Shown here one piece after another: positions 24,787 to 33,740 of a stretch of DNA of 64,000 bases. A program made the translations under genes and the position numbers. The notes below the pieces were generated by a model, which ran no database searches, was not told the DNA's origin, and saw only the letters and a list, made by a program, of their open reading frames with translations. How positions within the stretch are numbered: position 1 is the stretch's first letter; the number at the start of each line of letters is the position of its first letter. The stretch comes from Rhodobacter sp. (GTDB lineage: Bacteria; Pseudomonadota; Alphaproteobacteria; Rhodobacterales; Rhodobacteraceae), in the NCBI GenBank assembly GCA_027487575.1, contig JAIYDJ010000017.1, positions 48,670 to 112,669 on the forward strand, in the 5' to 3' direction.

Positions 24787-25563
24787 TCACTCTACGCCCA
24801 GAACATCGGGCGTTTGCCAGGCCAGATGTTGCCCCCCGTCGATGGCCATCATCTGGCCCGTAACGGCGACCGAGTCGAGGAAGAACCCCAAAGCCGCGGT
24901 GATGTCGGCGGGATTTGCGCCACGCTGCAGAACGGTCGCCGCGCGTTGGCGGGCAAAATGGCCGGCTGTCTGCCGCGCCCCCTGCAGCGTGGGGCCCGGA
25001 CCGATGGCGTTCACCCGGATATCGGGGGCCAAGGCCTGCGCGGATGTCCGCGTCAGGGCCCAGAGACCCATCTTGGCCAGCGTGTAGGTCATGAATTCGG
25101 GCGTGAGCTTGTGCACCCGCTGGTCGATCATGTTGACGATCATCCCCTGCGCCACAGGCTCGCCCTGATCATCGGGCCGGGCCGCGGGGCACTGGGCCGC
25201 AAAGGCCTGGGTCAACACGAAGGGCGCGCGCAGGTTGCTGTCCATGTGCCGGTCCCAACTGGCCCGCGTGGCATTGCGGATCGTGTCATATTCGAAGATC
25301 GAGGCATTGTTGATCAGAACGGTCAGCGGCCCGCCCAGCCCGGCGACAGCACGACCGACCAACCCTGCGGTCTGCGCCTCGTCCAGCAGGTCGGCCTGCA
25401 GGGCCACCGCCTGCCGACCCATGGCGGTGATCTCGGCCACCACCGCCCCGGCCTCGGCCTGCGACCCGGCATAGTGCACCGCCACATCATACCCGCGCCC
25501 GGCCAGATACATCGCCATCGCCCGGCCCAGACGCCTGGCCCCGCCCGTCACCAAAGCCCGCAT
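24787..25563 (-). CDS. Short-chain dehydrogenase with pteridine-reductase-like signature
   Basis: A 258-aa NAD(P)H-dependent SDR. Cofactor motif TGGARRLGRAMA at the N-terminus fits the TGx3RxG variant typical of pteridine reductases and FolM (dihydromonapterin reductase) rather than the usual TGxxxGxG. The structural motif INNAS and the active-site YTLAK pair (Tyr, Lys) are present, though the usual catalytic Ser region reads NMIDQRVHKL, without an obvious Ser, a pattern also seen in pteridine reductases (Asp instead). FolM-like activity is a reasonable inference, not proven. The start at 25563 follows AAAGGG. The next gene upstream ends 2 bp away. Confidence 0.8.
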   Translation of the reverse strand: MRALVTGGARRLGRAMAMYLAGRGYDVAVHYAGSQAEAGAVVAEITAMGRQAVALQADLLDEAQTAGLVGRAVAGLGGPLTVLINNASIFEYDTIRNATRASWDRHMDSNLRAPFVLTQAFAAQCPAARPDDQGEPVAQGMIVNMIDQRVHKLTPEFMTYTLAKMGLWALTRTSAQALAPDIRVNAIGPGPTLQGARQTAGHFARQRAATVLQRGANPADITAALGFFLDSVAVTGQMMAIDGGQHLAWQTPDVLGVE

Positions 25564-25565
25564 GG

Positions 25566-25754
25566 TCAGCCCTTTCCGCCGCAAGCGCAGGTCCGTCCGA
25601 TCATCGGCCGTCCGCACCGCGTACATGCAGCAGGCTTGCGCTGCGTCAAGCGGCGTCTGATCCGCTGGGTCAGGGCGCCGGGGAACAGCCAGCTTCCGAT
25701 CATCGCCGCCGCGACCATCGCCAACAGGAACAGGATCATCACCTTGAACAGCAT
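25566..25754 (-). CDS. Small membrane protein with C-terminal zinc-ribbon-like Cys pairs
   Basis: A 62-aa protein: one N-terminal membrane helix (MLFKVMILFLLAMVAAAMIG) then a basic linker and Cys pairs ACTRCGRPMIG and TCACGGKG that could hold one zinc. Not a family I can name. It starts 4 bp after the S49 peptidase gene stop and ends 2 bp before the SDR start, so the three are probably one operon. Confidence 0.7.
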   Translation of the reverse strand: MLFKVMILFLLAMVAAAMIGSWLFPGALTQRIRRRLTQRKPAACTRCGRPMIGRTCACGGKG

Positions 25755-25758
25755 GGCG

Positions 25759-26550
25759 CTACAAACCGAACCGTGACCACAGGGCGCGGTCCTCGATCAC
25801 GGCCAGCGTGTCTTCGGCCAGATGAAGGCCCATCCGCTGCGCCAAAGACCGCCGTTGCCCGTAAGGCACCAGGCGCATCTTGTCGCCGCAAAGCTCTTTC
25901 AGCTTGGGCACCAGATGCCCCAACCCGTCGACCAGCCCCACATCGGCCGCGCCCTGCCCGACCCAGATGTCGGCATTGAACAGGTCCGCGTCGGCCAGCC
26001 GCGCCCCGCGCCGCGCCTTCACATGCGCGATGAACGCCTCGTGGATCGGCGTCTGCAGCGCGCGCAGCCGGTCGATGTCTTCGGGCTTTTGCGGCAGGAA
26101 CGGGTCGGCAAAGCTTTTCGACCGGCCAGCCGTGACGACCCTGCGTTCGACCCCCTGCTTCGCCATCAGTTCCGGAAAGCCGAAGCTGGCAAAGATCACC
26201 CCGATGGACCCCACAATCGAACTGGCATCGACCCAGATCCGGTCCGCCGCGCAAGCCAGCCAATAGCCACCCGACGCGGCCACATCCTCGACAAACGCGT
26301 GGACAGGCACCTTCTTTTCGTCGGCCAGCCTGCGGATGCGTGCGGCAATCAGACTGGACTGCACCGCCGACCCGCCGGGCGAGTTGATGACCAGCGCCAC
26401 CGCCGCCGGTTTTCCCCGCGAGAACGCCCGGTCAATCAACGGGGCGAGCGCCGCATCGGACAAGCCGCGCGGACCTGCACCGATGCTGCCTTGCAGCCGG
26501 ATCACCGGAACGAAGGCGGGTTTGGAAAGAAAGGGGATCAGGCGTTTCAT
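25759..26550 (-). CDS. S49 family serine peptidase (SppA/SohB-like)
   Basis: A 263-aa member of the signal-peptide-peptidase-A family, which degrades membrane-released peptides. The nucleophile Ser93 is in DVAASGGYWLAC and the general-base Lys145 in GRSKSFADP; INSPGGSAVQS and SIVGSIGVIFASFGFPELM are family signatures. Unlike SppA it has no N-terminal membrane anchor, so it may act in the cytoplasm or associate peripherally. First gene of an S49-small protein-SDR unit. Confidence 0.9.
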   Translation of the reverse strand: MKRLIPFLSKPAFVPVIRLQGSIGAGPRGLSDAALAPLIDRAFSRGKPAAVALVINSPGGSAVQSSLIAARIRRLADEKKVPVHAFVEDVAASGGYWLACAADRIWVDASSIVGSIGVIFASFGFPELMAKQGVERRVVTAGRSKSFADPFLPQKPEDIDRLRALQTPIHEAFIAHVKARRGARLADADLFNADIWVGQGAADVGLVDGLGHLVPKLKELCGDKMRLVPYGQRRSLAQRMGLHLAEDTLAVIEDRALWSRFGL

Positions 26551-26678
26551 GGATCAGACCTAGTGCGATGCCGCCCGTCCTGCAATGGGACAGCGACCTG
26601 CAATGCCGACCGCGAAACATGCAGCTTGCGCGAATCATATTTGTGTCAAAGCTGGGCATCTTTTGAGGGAGACATTTC

Positions 26679-27644
26679 ATGGCGGACAGTTGGATCACCT
26701 GCGCAAGACCGGGCGCCGCTGCGACAGCCGGATATGACGAAGACCCCAAGCGGCCCGGCGTGGTCTGGCGGATGCGCCTGCCGGTCGGAACAAGCCGGGA
26801 CATCGACATTCTCAACCTCGGGCCCGCGCTTGCCGTGGAGCTCGCCTCGAACGCGCCGAAGGTCGTCGAAAACGGCAAGTTCAACCTGCGGCGGTCGGGC
26901 GAACGCTGGACGGCGACGATCAGCGGCAAGCAGATCGGCACCACCCTGATCAACGCGGGCTTCACGCCGCCCAACGGGCACCTGCCAAGCTGGACAGGCG
27001 GGCCGATGCCGATTCGCCCCGACTGGGGGCCGGTCGTGCTGCAGGTGCAGGTCACCCGCGCGGACGGATCAATGCCCGGAAACGACATCGGTGTGACACC
27101 GGAAGGCCAGATGGACTCCAACGCGTGCTGGGCGGCCAGTCTGGCCTGGTGGACCCGCGCCGTGCCCACAGTGCTGACCCGGACCCAGTCCGACCTGATC
27201 GTCGCCGGGGCGAAGAAGGTCAATTTCGACGGAACGCTCAGTTCTCAGGTCATCCTCAGCTTTCTCGCCTCGAATTCGTCCCTGCGCGCCGAACTGATCA
27301 AGCCCGACCGTCTGATACCCTACCTGGCCGCCGGACGCCTGCCGATGATCATCGGATTTTCCAGCGGCCCGCTGGGCGGCCATGTAAACGTGATCCACAA
27401 GTACGAGGCCGACAAGGGCACCGTCACCGTGATGGAACCATGGTTTCCCGACCCCGTCGGCAACGCGGACTACACGATGGAAAGCGACGGTCCGCTGCCG
27501 GTGTTTCGCAACAAGAAAACCGATGCGATCTTCAAGTTCACCGGCAAGCATCTGGTGCGGCCGGTGAACTACTACACGAACAGGCCGCTGAACGGGATGC
27601 TCGTCTCGGCCGCGTCGTCGGATCATCCGGCCGTACCGAACTGA
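26679..27644 (+). CDS. Papain-like cysteine peptidase, no signal peptide
   Basis: A 321-aa protein. The C-terminal half shows a papain-like fold of the C39/C70 (AvrRpt2-like) kind: nucleophile Cys150 in DSNACWAASLAWW, His235 in GGHVNVIHKY, and an acidic/Trp segment VMEPWF. The first 130 residues are an unrecognised beta-rich domain (ATISGKQIGTTL, VVLQVQVTRADG). No secretion signal is visible. AGGGA precedes the ATG at 26679. A second protein with the same catalytic pattern is encoded at 36679-37410. Substrate unknown; peptidoglycan peptide or protein are both possible. Confidence 0.65.
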   Translation: MADSWITCARPGAAATAGYDEDPKRPGVVWRMRLPVGTSRDIDILNLGPALAVELASNAPKVVENGKFNLRRSGERWTATISGKQIGTTLINAGFTPPNGHLPSWTGGPMPIRPDWGPVVLQVQVTRADGSMPGNDIGVTPEGQMDSNACWAASLAWWTRAVPTVLTRTQSDLIVAGAKKVNFDGTLSSQVILSFLASNSSLRAELIKPDRLIPYLAAGRLPMIIGFSSGPLGGHVNVIHKYEADKGTVTVMEPWFPDPVGNADYTMESDGPLPVFRNKKTDAIFKFTGKHLVRPVNYYTNRPLNGMLVSAASSDHPAVPN

Positions 27645-27690
27645 CCCGCGCGCGCTTGTCTTCCCCGGATGAGGCCGCCATCGTGCGGCG

Positions 27691-28572
27691 ATGATCGACA
27701 AGCTGGAAATGTTCATCGCCCTGGCCCGCGAACGCCATTTCGGGCGCGCGGCAGAGGCGTGCCGGGTGACGCAGCCCACCCTCTCGTCGGCGATCCGCCA
27801 GTTGGAGGATCAGTTGGGCGTGCAACTGGTGTTCCGCGGCAGCCGGTTTCAGGGTCTGACCCCCGAAGGCGCACGGGTGCTGGACTGGGCGATCCGGATT
27901 GCCGGCGACATGCGCAGCCTGAAAGACGAAATGCGCTCGGTCCGGGCGGGTCTTTCCGGCAATCTGCGGATCGGCGTCATCCCGACCGCCCTGCCGATGG
28001 TCGCCGAACTGACCGAACCTTTCACCGCACGGCACCCCAACGTCCGCGTCACCATCCTGTCGCGCACCAGCGCCGAAATCCTGTCCGGCATCGACACGCT
28101 GGAGCTGGACGCGGGCATCACCTATCTGGACAACGAACCGCTGGGCCGGGTCACGCAAGTGCCGCTTTACACCGAATTCTACCGCTATCTGTGTGCACCG
28201 GGCACCGCATTGGCTCAGCGCAGCCGGGTAACCTGGGCCGAACTCGCGGGTGAACCGCTGTGCCTGCTGACCGCCGACATGCAGAACCGCAGGATCGTCA
28301 ACCAGCATCTGGCCTCGGCCGGGGTGCGGGCGGCGGCGATGATCGAAAGCAATTCCAGCATCGCGCTGATCGCGCATGTGCTGACCGGCACATGGGGGTC
28401 GGTGGTGCCGATGCGGCTGGCGGGCATGTTCGACACCGCCCGTCTGGTGTCCATCCCGATTGTCGAGCCCGAGGCAGAGCATCTGGTCGGCCTGATCACC
28501 GCCCGCCATGATCCGCAGACACCTGTCCTGACGGCTCTGTTGGACGAGGCCGGGCGACTGGGGCGGCGATAG
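27691..28572 (+). CDS. LysR-type regulator, probable regulator of the fds operon
   Basis: A 293-aa LysR family regulator. The winged HTH lies at 1-60 (MFIALARERHFGRAAEACRV, then TQPTLSSAIRQLEDQLGVQL), followed by a periplasmic-binding-protein-like effector domain (GNLRIGVIPTALP through LVGLITARHD). It sits 84 bp upstream of fdsG in the same direction, matching the placement of LysR regulators (FdsR) beside other formate dehydrogenase operons. The inverted repeats at 28579-28620 are its likely targets. The inducer is unknown, possibly formate. Confidence 0.9.
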   Translation: MIDKLEMFIALARERHFGRAAEACRVTQPTLSSAIRQLEDQLGVQLVFRGSRFQGLTPEGARVLDWAIRIAGDMRSLKDEMRSVRAGLSGNLRIGVIPTALPMVAELTEPFTARHPNVRVTILSRTSAEILSGIDTLELDAGITYLDNEPLGRVTQVPLYTEFYRYLCAPGTALAQRSRVTWAELAGEPLCLLTADMQNRRIVNQHLASAGVRAAAMIESNSSIALIAHVLTGTWGSVVPMRLAGMFDTARLVSIPIVEPEAEHLVGLITARHDPQTPVLTALLDEAGRLGRR

Positions 28573-28578
28573 ACCACA

Positions 28579-28620
28579 TCTATCGAACAACGGTAATTCG
28601 ATATTGATCTGTCTATCAAT
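28579..28620 (+). promoter_or_regulatory. Candidate LysR operators before fdsG
   Basis: Two inverted repeats lie in the 84-bp gap: TATCGAA-N9-TTCGATA (28581-28603) and ATTGAT-N6-ATCAAT (28603-28620). The word TCTATC repeats at 28579 and 28612, 33 bp (about three helical turns) apart, as expected for a LysR tetramer covering a recognition and an activation site. The strong ribosome site GAAGGAG follows at 28645-28651. Confidence 0.6.
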
Positions 28621-28656
28621 CCGGGTATGCAGGAAAGCATCACCGAAGGAGACCCC

Positions 28657-29130
28657 ATGCCGCCCGTGCCAGCCGACCTTGCCAGCCGCATGACCGAGAT
28701 TCTGGCCGACCATCGAGGGATGGAAGGGTCGCTGCTGCCCATCCTGCATGCGGTGCAAGGTGCGTGGGGCTATGTGCCGCAAGAGGTTGTGCCGATCATC
28801 GCGCTGGACCTGAACATCAGCCGGGCCGAGGTGCATGGCGTCATCAGCTTTTACCACGACTTCCGCGAAGAACCGGCCGGGCGGCATGTCGTCAAACTGT
28901 GCCGCGCCGAGGCCTGTCAGGCCATGGGCGCCGACCGCGTGGCCAGTCATGCGCGGCAGGCACTGGGCATCGACTGGCATGAAACGACGGCTGACGGCGC
29001 GGTGACACTGGAGCCGGTGTTCTGCCTTGGCCTGTGCGCCTGCGCTCCCGCCGCCATGGTGGATGGCCGGGTGGTTGGCCGGGTCGACGAGGCCCGCCTT
29101 GATGCCCTTCTGGCGACGGTGCAGGCATGA
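28657..29130 (+). CDS. fdsG: NAD-dependent formate dehydrogenase gamma subunit
   Basis: NuoE-like thioredoxin-fold subunit carrying one [2Fe-2S] cluster in the cytoplasmic FdsABG complex, which oxidises formate to CO2 with NAD+. 157 aa. Cluster ligands are the pairs in LCRAEAC and FCLGLC. Other signatures are LPILHAVQGAWGYVPQEVV and ISRAEVHGVISFYHDFR. The ATG at 28657 is selected for AAGGAG upstream. Its stop overlaps the fdsB start (ATGA). Confidence 0.95.
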   Translation: MPPVPADLASRMTEILADHRGMEGSLLPILHAVQGAWGYVPQEVVPIIALDLNISRAEVHGVISFYHDFREEPAGRHVVKLCRAEACQAMGADRVASHARQALGIDWHETTADGAVTLEPVFCLGLCACAPAAMVDGRVVGRVDEARLDALLATVQA

Positions 29131-30653
29131 AGATCTATCTTCCCCGAGACGCCGCCGCCCGCGCGCTGGATGCAGACGCGATCGCTGCGGCCATCCTCTC
29201 CGAGGCAACCCGGCGCGGCGTGGCGGTGGACCTGGTCCGCAACGGCTCGCGCGGGATGGTCTGGCTGGAGCCTCTGGCCGAAGTTGTCACCGCCTCGGGC
29301 CGCATCGCGTTCGGCCCGATGACGCTGGCGGACGTGCCCGGCCTGTTCGGCGATCTGGCGCAGCACCCCAAGGCTTTGGGCCTGACCGATGACCTTCCGT
29401 GGATGAAGGCGCAGACCCGCCTGACCTTTGCGCGTGTCGGGGTGATCGACCCCTTGTCGCTTGACGATTACCGTGCCCACGGCGGGTTGACCGGGCTGCG
29501 GAAGGCCATGTCGATGACGCCTGCAGCCGTGGTCGAAGAGGTCATCGCCTCTGGCCTGCGCGGGCGCGGCGGGGCGGGCTTTCCCACCGGGATCAAGTGG
29601 AAAACGGTTGCGGGGGCCGCGGCGGACCGCAAGTACATCGTCTGCAACGCCGATGAAGGCGACAGCGGCACCTTTGCCGACCGCATGCTGATGGAAGGCG
29701 ACCCCTTCACCCTGATCGAAGGCATGATCATCGCAGGACTGGCGGTCAGTGCGACCAAGGGATTTGTGTACCTTCGTTCGGAATACCCGGATGCAATCGA
29801 GGTGATGACGCAGGCGGTGCACATCGCGCGCGCGGCCGGAATCCTCGGCCCGTCCGTGCTGGGGTCCGGCATCACGTTCGACATGGAAATCCGCACCGGC
29901 GCCGGGGCCTATGTCTGCGGCGAGGAAACCAGCCTGCTGAACTCGCTCGAAGGCAAGCGCGGCGTGGTACGCGCCAAGCCGCCCCTGCCCGCGCTGCAGG
30001 GGTTTCTGGGCAAGCCGACCGTGGTGAACAACGTCATCAGCCTTGCCACCATTCCAGCGATCTTCGAAATGGGGGCGGCCTTCTACAAAGGCTTCGGCCT
30101 TGGCCGTTCGCTGGGCACCATTCCGTTGCAGATCGCGGGCAACGTGGCACGGGGCGGACTTTTCGAATGCGCGTTCGGATTGACGCTGCACCAGATCATC
30201 GACGACATCGCGGGCGGCACCGCCACCGGGCGGCCGGTCAAGGCGGTGCAGGTCGGCGGGCCCTTGGGGGCGTACTTCCCGAGGTCGAAATTCGACCTGC
30301 CGTTCGGGTATGAGGAATACGCCAGTGCCGACGGGCTGATCGGCCACGCCGGGGTCGTCGTGTTCGACGACTCGGTCGACATGCTGAAACAGGCGCGCTT
30401 CGCGATGGAGTTCTGCGCCATCGAATCCTGTGGAAAATGCACGCCCTGCCGGATCGGCGCTGTGCGGGGTGCGGAGACGATAGACCGCATTGCGCGGGGC
30501 GACGTCGCGGCAATCCCGCTGCTGACCGACCTGTGCCAGACGATGAAGGCCGGTTCGTTGTGCGCCTTGGGCGGCTTTACGCCCTACCCGGTGATGTCCG
30601 CCCTGACGCATTTCCCCGATGATTTCGCACCGATGCGCGAGGCCGCCGAATGA
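29127..30653 (+). CDS. fdsB: NAD-dependent formate dehydrogenase beta subunit
   Basis: NuoF-like diaphorase subunit that binds FMN and NAD(H). 508 aa. It has a degenerate thioredoxin-like N-terminal segment, the FMN/NADH site LRGRGGAGFPTGIKW and CNADEGDSGTFADR, the YVCGEETSLLNSLEG segment, and a C-terminal [4Fe-4S] site ESCGKCTPCRIGAVRG. It overlaps fdsG and the following small gene as ATGA, so translation is coupled. Confidence 0.96.
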   Translation: MKIYLPRDAAARALDADAIAAAILSEATRRGVAVDLVRNGSRGMVWLEPLAEVVTASGRIAFGPMTLADVPGLFGDLAQHPKALGLTDDLPWMKAQTRLTFARVGVIDPLSLDDYRAHGGLTGLRKAMSMTPAAVVEEVIASGLRGRGGAGFPTGIKWKTVAGAAADRKYIVCNADEGDSGTFADRMLMEGDPFTLIEGMIIAGLAVSATKGFVYLRSEYPDAIEVMTQAVHIARAAGILGPSVLGSGITFDMEIRTGAGAYVCGEETSLLNSLEGKRGVVRAKPPLPALQGFLGKPTVVNNVISLATIPAIFEMGAAFYKGFGLGRSLGTIPLQIAGNVARGGLFECAFGLTLHQIIDDIAGGTATGRPVKAVQVGGPLGAYFPRSKFDLPFGYEEYASADGLIGHAGVVVFDDSVDMLKQARFAMEFCAIESCGKCTPCRIGAVRGAETIDRIARGDVAAIPLLTDLCQTMKAGSLCALGGFTPYPVMSALTHFPDDFAPMREAAE

Positions 30654-30862
30654 CCGACGCCGTCAAGGGACCTGCCTCGTATTTTCCATCCATCGAAAAG
30701 ACTTACGGACAGCCCGTGTCACACTGGCTGAACATGATCGCCGACTTGTCGGACCGCAAGCACATGGAAATCGTGACTTGGCTGAAAGCCACCCACAAGC
30801 TGGGCCACGGACACGCAAACGCATTGGTCGCCTATGCGCTGGCCAAAGGGAAAGGCGCCTGA
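30650..30862 (+). CDS. DUF4287 small protein within the fds operon
   Basis: A 70-aa protein (MTDAVKGPASYFPSIEKTYG..., LVAYALAKGKGA) that matches the DUF4287 pattern: a PSIEKTYGQPV motif, a DRKHMEIVTWLKATHKLGHG helix-turn segment and a final A-N-A-L-V helix. It overlaps fdsB by 4 bp and is followed 1 bp later by fdsA. Described fdsGBACD operons do not include it at this point as far as I know. Role unknown; its placement suggests a link to formate metabolism or complex assembly. Confidence 0.85.
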   Translation: MTDAVKGPASYFPSIEKTYGQPVSHWLNMIADLSDRKHMEIVTWLKATHKLGHGHANALVAYALAKGKGA

Positions 30863-30863
30863 G

Positions 30864-33740
30864 ATGAAAGACTTCATCCTCCCCGACCGCGACTTCGGCA
30901 CACCGGCCGCCAAAAGCAAGCAGATGGTCACATTGACCATCGACGGCTTCGACGTGACGGTTCCGGAAGGCATGTCGATCATGCGCGCGGCGGCGGAAAT
31001 CGGGATCACCGTTCCCAAACTCTGCGCGACCGACAGCGTCGATGCCTTCGGGTCCTGCCGCCTGTGTCTGGTTGAAATCGAAGGCCGCAACGGAACACCC
31101 GCCTCCTGCACAACACCCGTTGCGGCGGGCCTCAACGTGCGCACCCAGACCGGCAAGCTGAAGCAACTGCGCCGCGGGGTGATGGAGCTGTACATCAGCG
31201 ACCACCCGCTGGACTGCCTGACCTGCAGCGCGAATGGCGATTGTGAACTGCAGGACATGGCCGGAGCCGTCGGTCTGCGCGACGTGCGCTACGAGGCGGT
31301 CGATACCCATTTCAGGGCGCGGGATACTTCGGGCAAAGCCAACCCCCAATGGATGCCGAAGGACGACTCCAACCCCTACTTCACCTATGACCCTGCCAAA
31401 TGCATCGTCTGCAGCCGCTGTGTGCGGGCCTGCGAAGAGGTGCAGGGAACCTTTGCGCTGACCATCGAAGGCCGCGGTTTTGACAGCCGCGTTTCCTTCG
31501 GCGCCAAGACCGACACAGCGCTGGCCTCGGACTGCGTGTCCTGCGGTGCCTGCGTACAGGCCTGCCCGACCGCCACCCTGCAGGAGAAGTCGATCATCGA
31601 GATCGGGACCCCGGAACGGTCGGTCATCACGACCTGCGCCTATTGCGGGGTCGGCTGCAGCTTCAAGGCGGAACTGCGCGGCGACGAACTGGTGCGGATG
31701 GTCCCATACAAGCATGGCAAGGCCAACCGGGGCCATTCCTGCGTGAAGGGGCGGTTTGCCTATGGCTATGCCTCGCACAGCGACCGCATCCTGAACCCGA
31801 TGATTCGTGACCAGATCAGCGATCCGTGGCGCGAAGTGTCGTGGGACGAGGCGATGCGCTTTGCCGCCGACCGGATGCGCGGCATTCAGGCGCGCCATGG
31901 GCGGCAGTCCGTGGGGGTCATCACCTCGTCGCGCTGCACCAACGAAGAAACCTATCTGGTGCAGAAACTGACCCGCGCCGTTTTCATGAACAACAATACG
32001 GATACCTGCGCCCGCGTCTGCCATTCGCCCACCGGATACGGCCTTGGCCAGACTTTCGGAACCTCGGCCGGTACGCAGGATTTCGACAGCGTCGAGCAGA
32101 CCGATGTCGTTCTGATCATCGGGGCGAACCCGACCGACGGACATCCGGTTTTCGCCAGCCGTTTGAAAAAGAGGCTGCGCGCCGGGGCGAAACTGATCGT
32201 CATCGACCCGCGCCGGACAGATATCGTTCAATCGCCGCACATCAAGGCGCAGCATCATCTGGCGCTGACGCCGGGCACCAATGTGGCCGTCATCACCGCT
32301 CTGGCGCATGTGATCGTCACCGAAGGCCTTTATGACCAGACGTTCATCATGGAACGCTGCGACTGGGACGAGTTTCAGGACTACGCCGAATTCGTCAGTG
32401 CACCGCACCATTCCCCCGACGCGACGCAACTTCTGACCGGTGTGGACGCGGCCGAACTGCGGGCGGCGGCGCGGCTTTATGCCAAGGGCGGCAATGCGGC
32501 GATCTACTATGGTCTGGGCGTCACCGAACATTCGCAGGGTTCCACCACGGTGATCGGCATCGCCAACCTTGCCATGCTGACCGGCAACGTCGGGCGGGCG
32601 GGCGTGGGCGTCAACCCGTTGCGCGGGCAGAACAACGTGCAGGGCGCCTGCGACATGGGATCGTTCCCGCACGAATTGCCCGGCTACCGGCATGTCAAGA
32701 ACGACAACGTCCGCGCCATCTTCGAAGACCTGTGGGGCGTCACGCTGGACAATGAACCCGGCCTGCGCATTCCCAACATGCTGGACGCGGCGGTCGAGGG
32801 CACCTTCAAGGGGCTTTACTGCCAGGGTGAGGATATCCTCCAATCCGACCCCGACACCAAGCACGTCGCGGCGGGACTGGCGGCCATGGATTGCGTGATC
32901 GTCCATGACCTGTTCCTGAACGAGACGGCGAACTATGCCCATGTGTTCCTGCCCGGCTCGACCTTCCTGGAAAAGAACGGAACGTTCACAAACGCCGAAC
33001 GCCGGATCAACCGGGTGCGCAAGGTGATGGCCCCGCGCAACGGGTACGAGGACTGGGAAGTGACGCAAATGCTGGCCAACGCGATGGGCGCGGGCTGGAC
33101 CTATACGCATCCCAGCCAGATCATGGACGAAATTGCGATGACGACGCCGTCCTTCGCGGGCGTGACCTATGAAAAGCTGGAAACGATGGGATCGGTCCAG
33201 TGGCCCTGCAACGACGCGGCCCCGGAAGGCACGCCGCTGATGCACATTGATGGGTTCGTGCGCGGCAAGGGGAGGTTCATCAACACCGAATATGTGGCGA
33301 CGGACGAACGCACCGGCCCGCGCTTCCCGCTCTTGCTGACGACGGGGCGCATCCTGTCGCAGTACAATGTCGGCGCGCAGACCCGGCGCACGGCCAATGT
33401 GGTCTGGCACGAAGCGGACTTGTTGGAAGTGCATCCGCACGACGCCGAACTGCGCGGCATCAAAGAGGGGGATTGGGTGCGCCTTGCCAGCCGGTCGGGC
33501 GAGACGACCCTGCGCGCAAGGATCACCGACCGCGTGTCGCCGGGCGTGGTCTATACCACCTTCCACCATCCCGACACGCAGGCGAACGTCATTACGACCG
33601 ATTATTCGGATTGGGCCACAAACTGCCCGGAATACAAGGTGACAGCAGTGCAGATCTCGCCCAGCAACGGCCCATCGGAATGGCAGACAGACTATTCCGC
33701 TCAGGCCGCGCTGTCGCGCCGCATTCTCGCGGCCGAGTGA
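30864..33740 (+). CDS. fdsA: Formate dehydrogenase alpha subunit (Mo-bisMGD)
   Basis: Catalytic subunit of the NAD-dependent formate dehydrogenase, 958 aa. It has an N-terminal [2Fe-2S] domain (LCATDSVDAFGSCRLCLVE), a His/Cys [4Fe-4S] site (HPLDCLTCSANGDCELQ), two ferredoxin-type [4Fe-4S] clusters (CIVCSRCVRACEE, CVSCGACVQACP), the molybdopterin-domain cluster CAYCGVGCSFK and the active-site motif DTCARVCHSPTGYG, whose VCHSP Cys ligates molybdenum. The C-terminal MopB domain contains LLLTTGRILSQYNVG. The start at 30864 gives MKDFILPDRDFG. Cofactor comes from the moa pathway and FdhD-dependent sulfuration. Confidence 0.97.
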   Translation: MKDFILPDRDFGTPAAKSKQMVTLTIDGFDVTVPEGMSIMRAAAEIGITVPKLCATDSVDAFGSCRLCLVEIEGRNGTPASCTTPVAAGLNVRTQTGKLKQLRRGVMELYISDHPLDCLTCSANGDCELQDMAGAVGLRDVRYEAVDTHFRARDTSGKANPQWMPKDDSNPYFTYDPAKCIVCSRCVRACEEVQGTFALTIEGRGFDSRVSFGAKTDTALASDCVSCGACVQACPTATLQEKSIIEIGTPERSVITTCAYCGVGCSFKAELRGDELVRMVPYKHGKANRGHSCVKGRFAYGYASHSDRILNPMIRDQISDPWREVSWDEAMRFAADRMRGIQARHGRQSVGVITSSRCTNEETYLVQKLTRAVFMNNNTDTCARVCHSPTGYGLGQTFGTSAGTQDFDSVEQTDVVLIIGANPTDGHPVFASRLKKRLRAGAKLIVIDPRRTDIVQSPHIKAQHHLALTPGTNVAVITALAHVIVTEGLYDQTFIMERCDWDEFQDYAEFVSAPHHSPDATQLLTGVDAAELRAAARLYAKGGNAAIYYGLGVTEHSQGSTTVIGIANLAMLTGNVGRAGVGVNPLRGQNNVQGACDMGSFPHELPGYRHVKNDNVRAIFEDLWGVTLDNEPGLRIPNMLDAAVEGTFKGLYCQGEDILQSDPDTKHVAAGLAAMDCVIVHDLFLNETANYAHVFLPGSTFLEKNGTFTNAERRINRVRKVMAPRNGYEDWEVTQMLANAMGAGWTYTHPSQIMDEIAMTTPSFAGVTYEKLETMGSVQWPCNDAAPEGTPLMHIDGFVRGKGRFINTEYVATDERTGPRFPLLLTTGRILSQYNVGAQTRRTANVVWHEADLLEVHPHDAELRGIKEGDWVRLASRSGETTLRARITDRVSPGVVYTTFHHPDTQANVITTDYSDWATNCPEYKVTAVQISPSNGPSEWQTDYSAQAALSRRILAAE

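Noticed and set aside
30663..33569. Long minus-strand open frame opposite fdsA
   Set aside because: No domain or motif; the plus strand encodes an intact FdsA with all cluster ligands.
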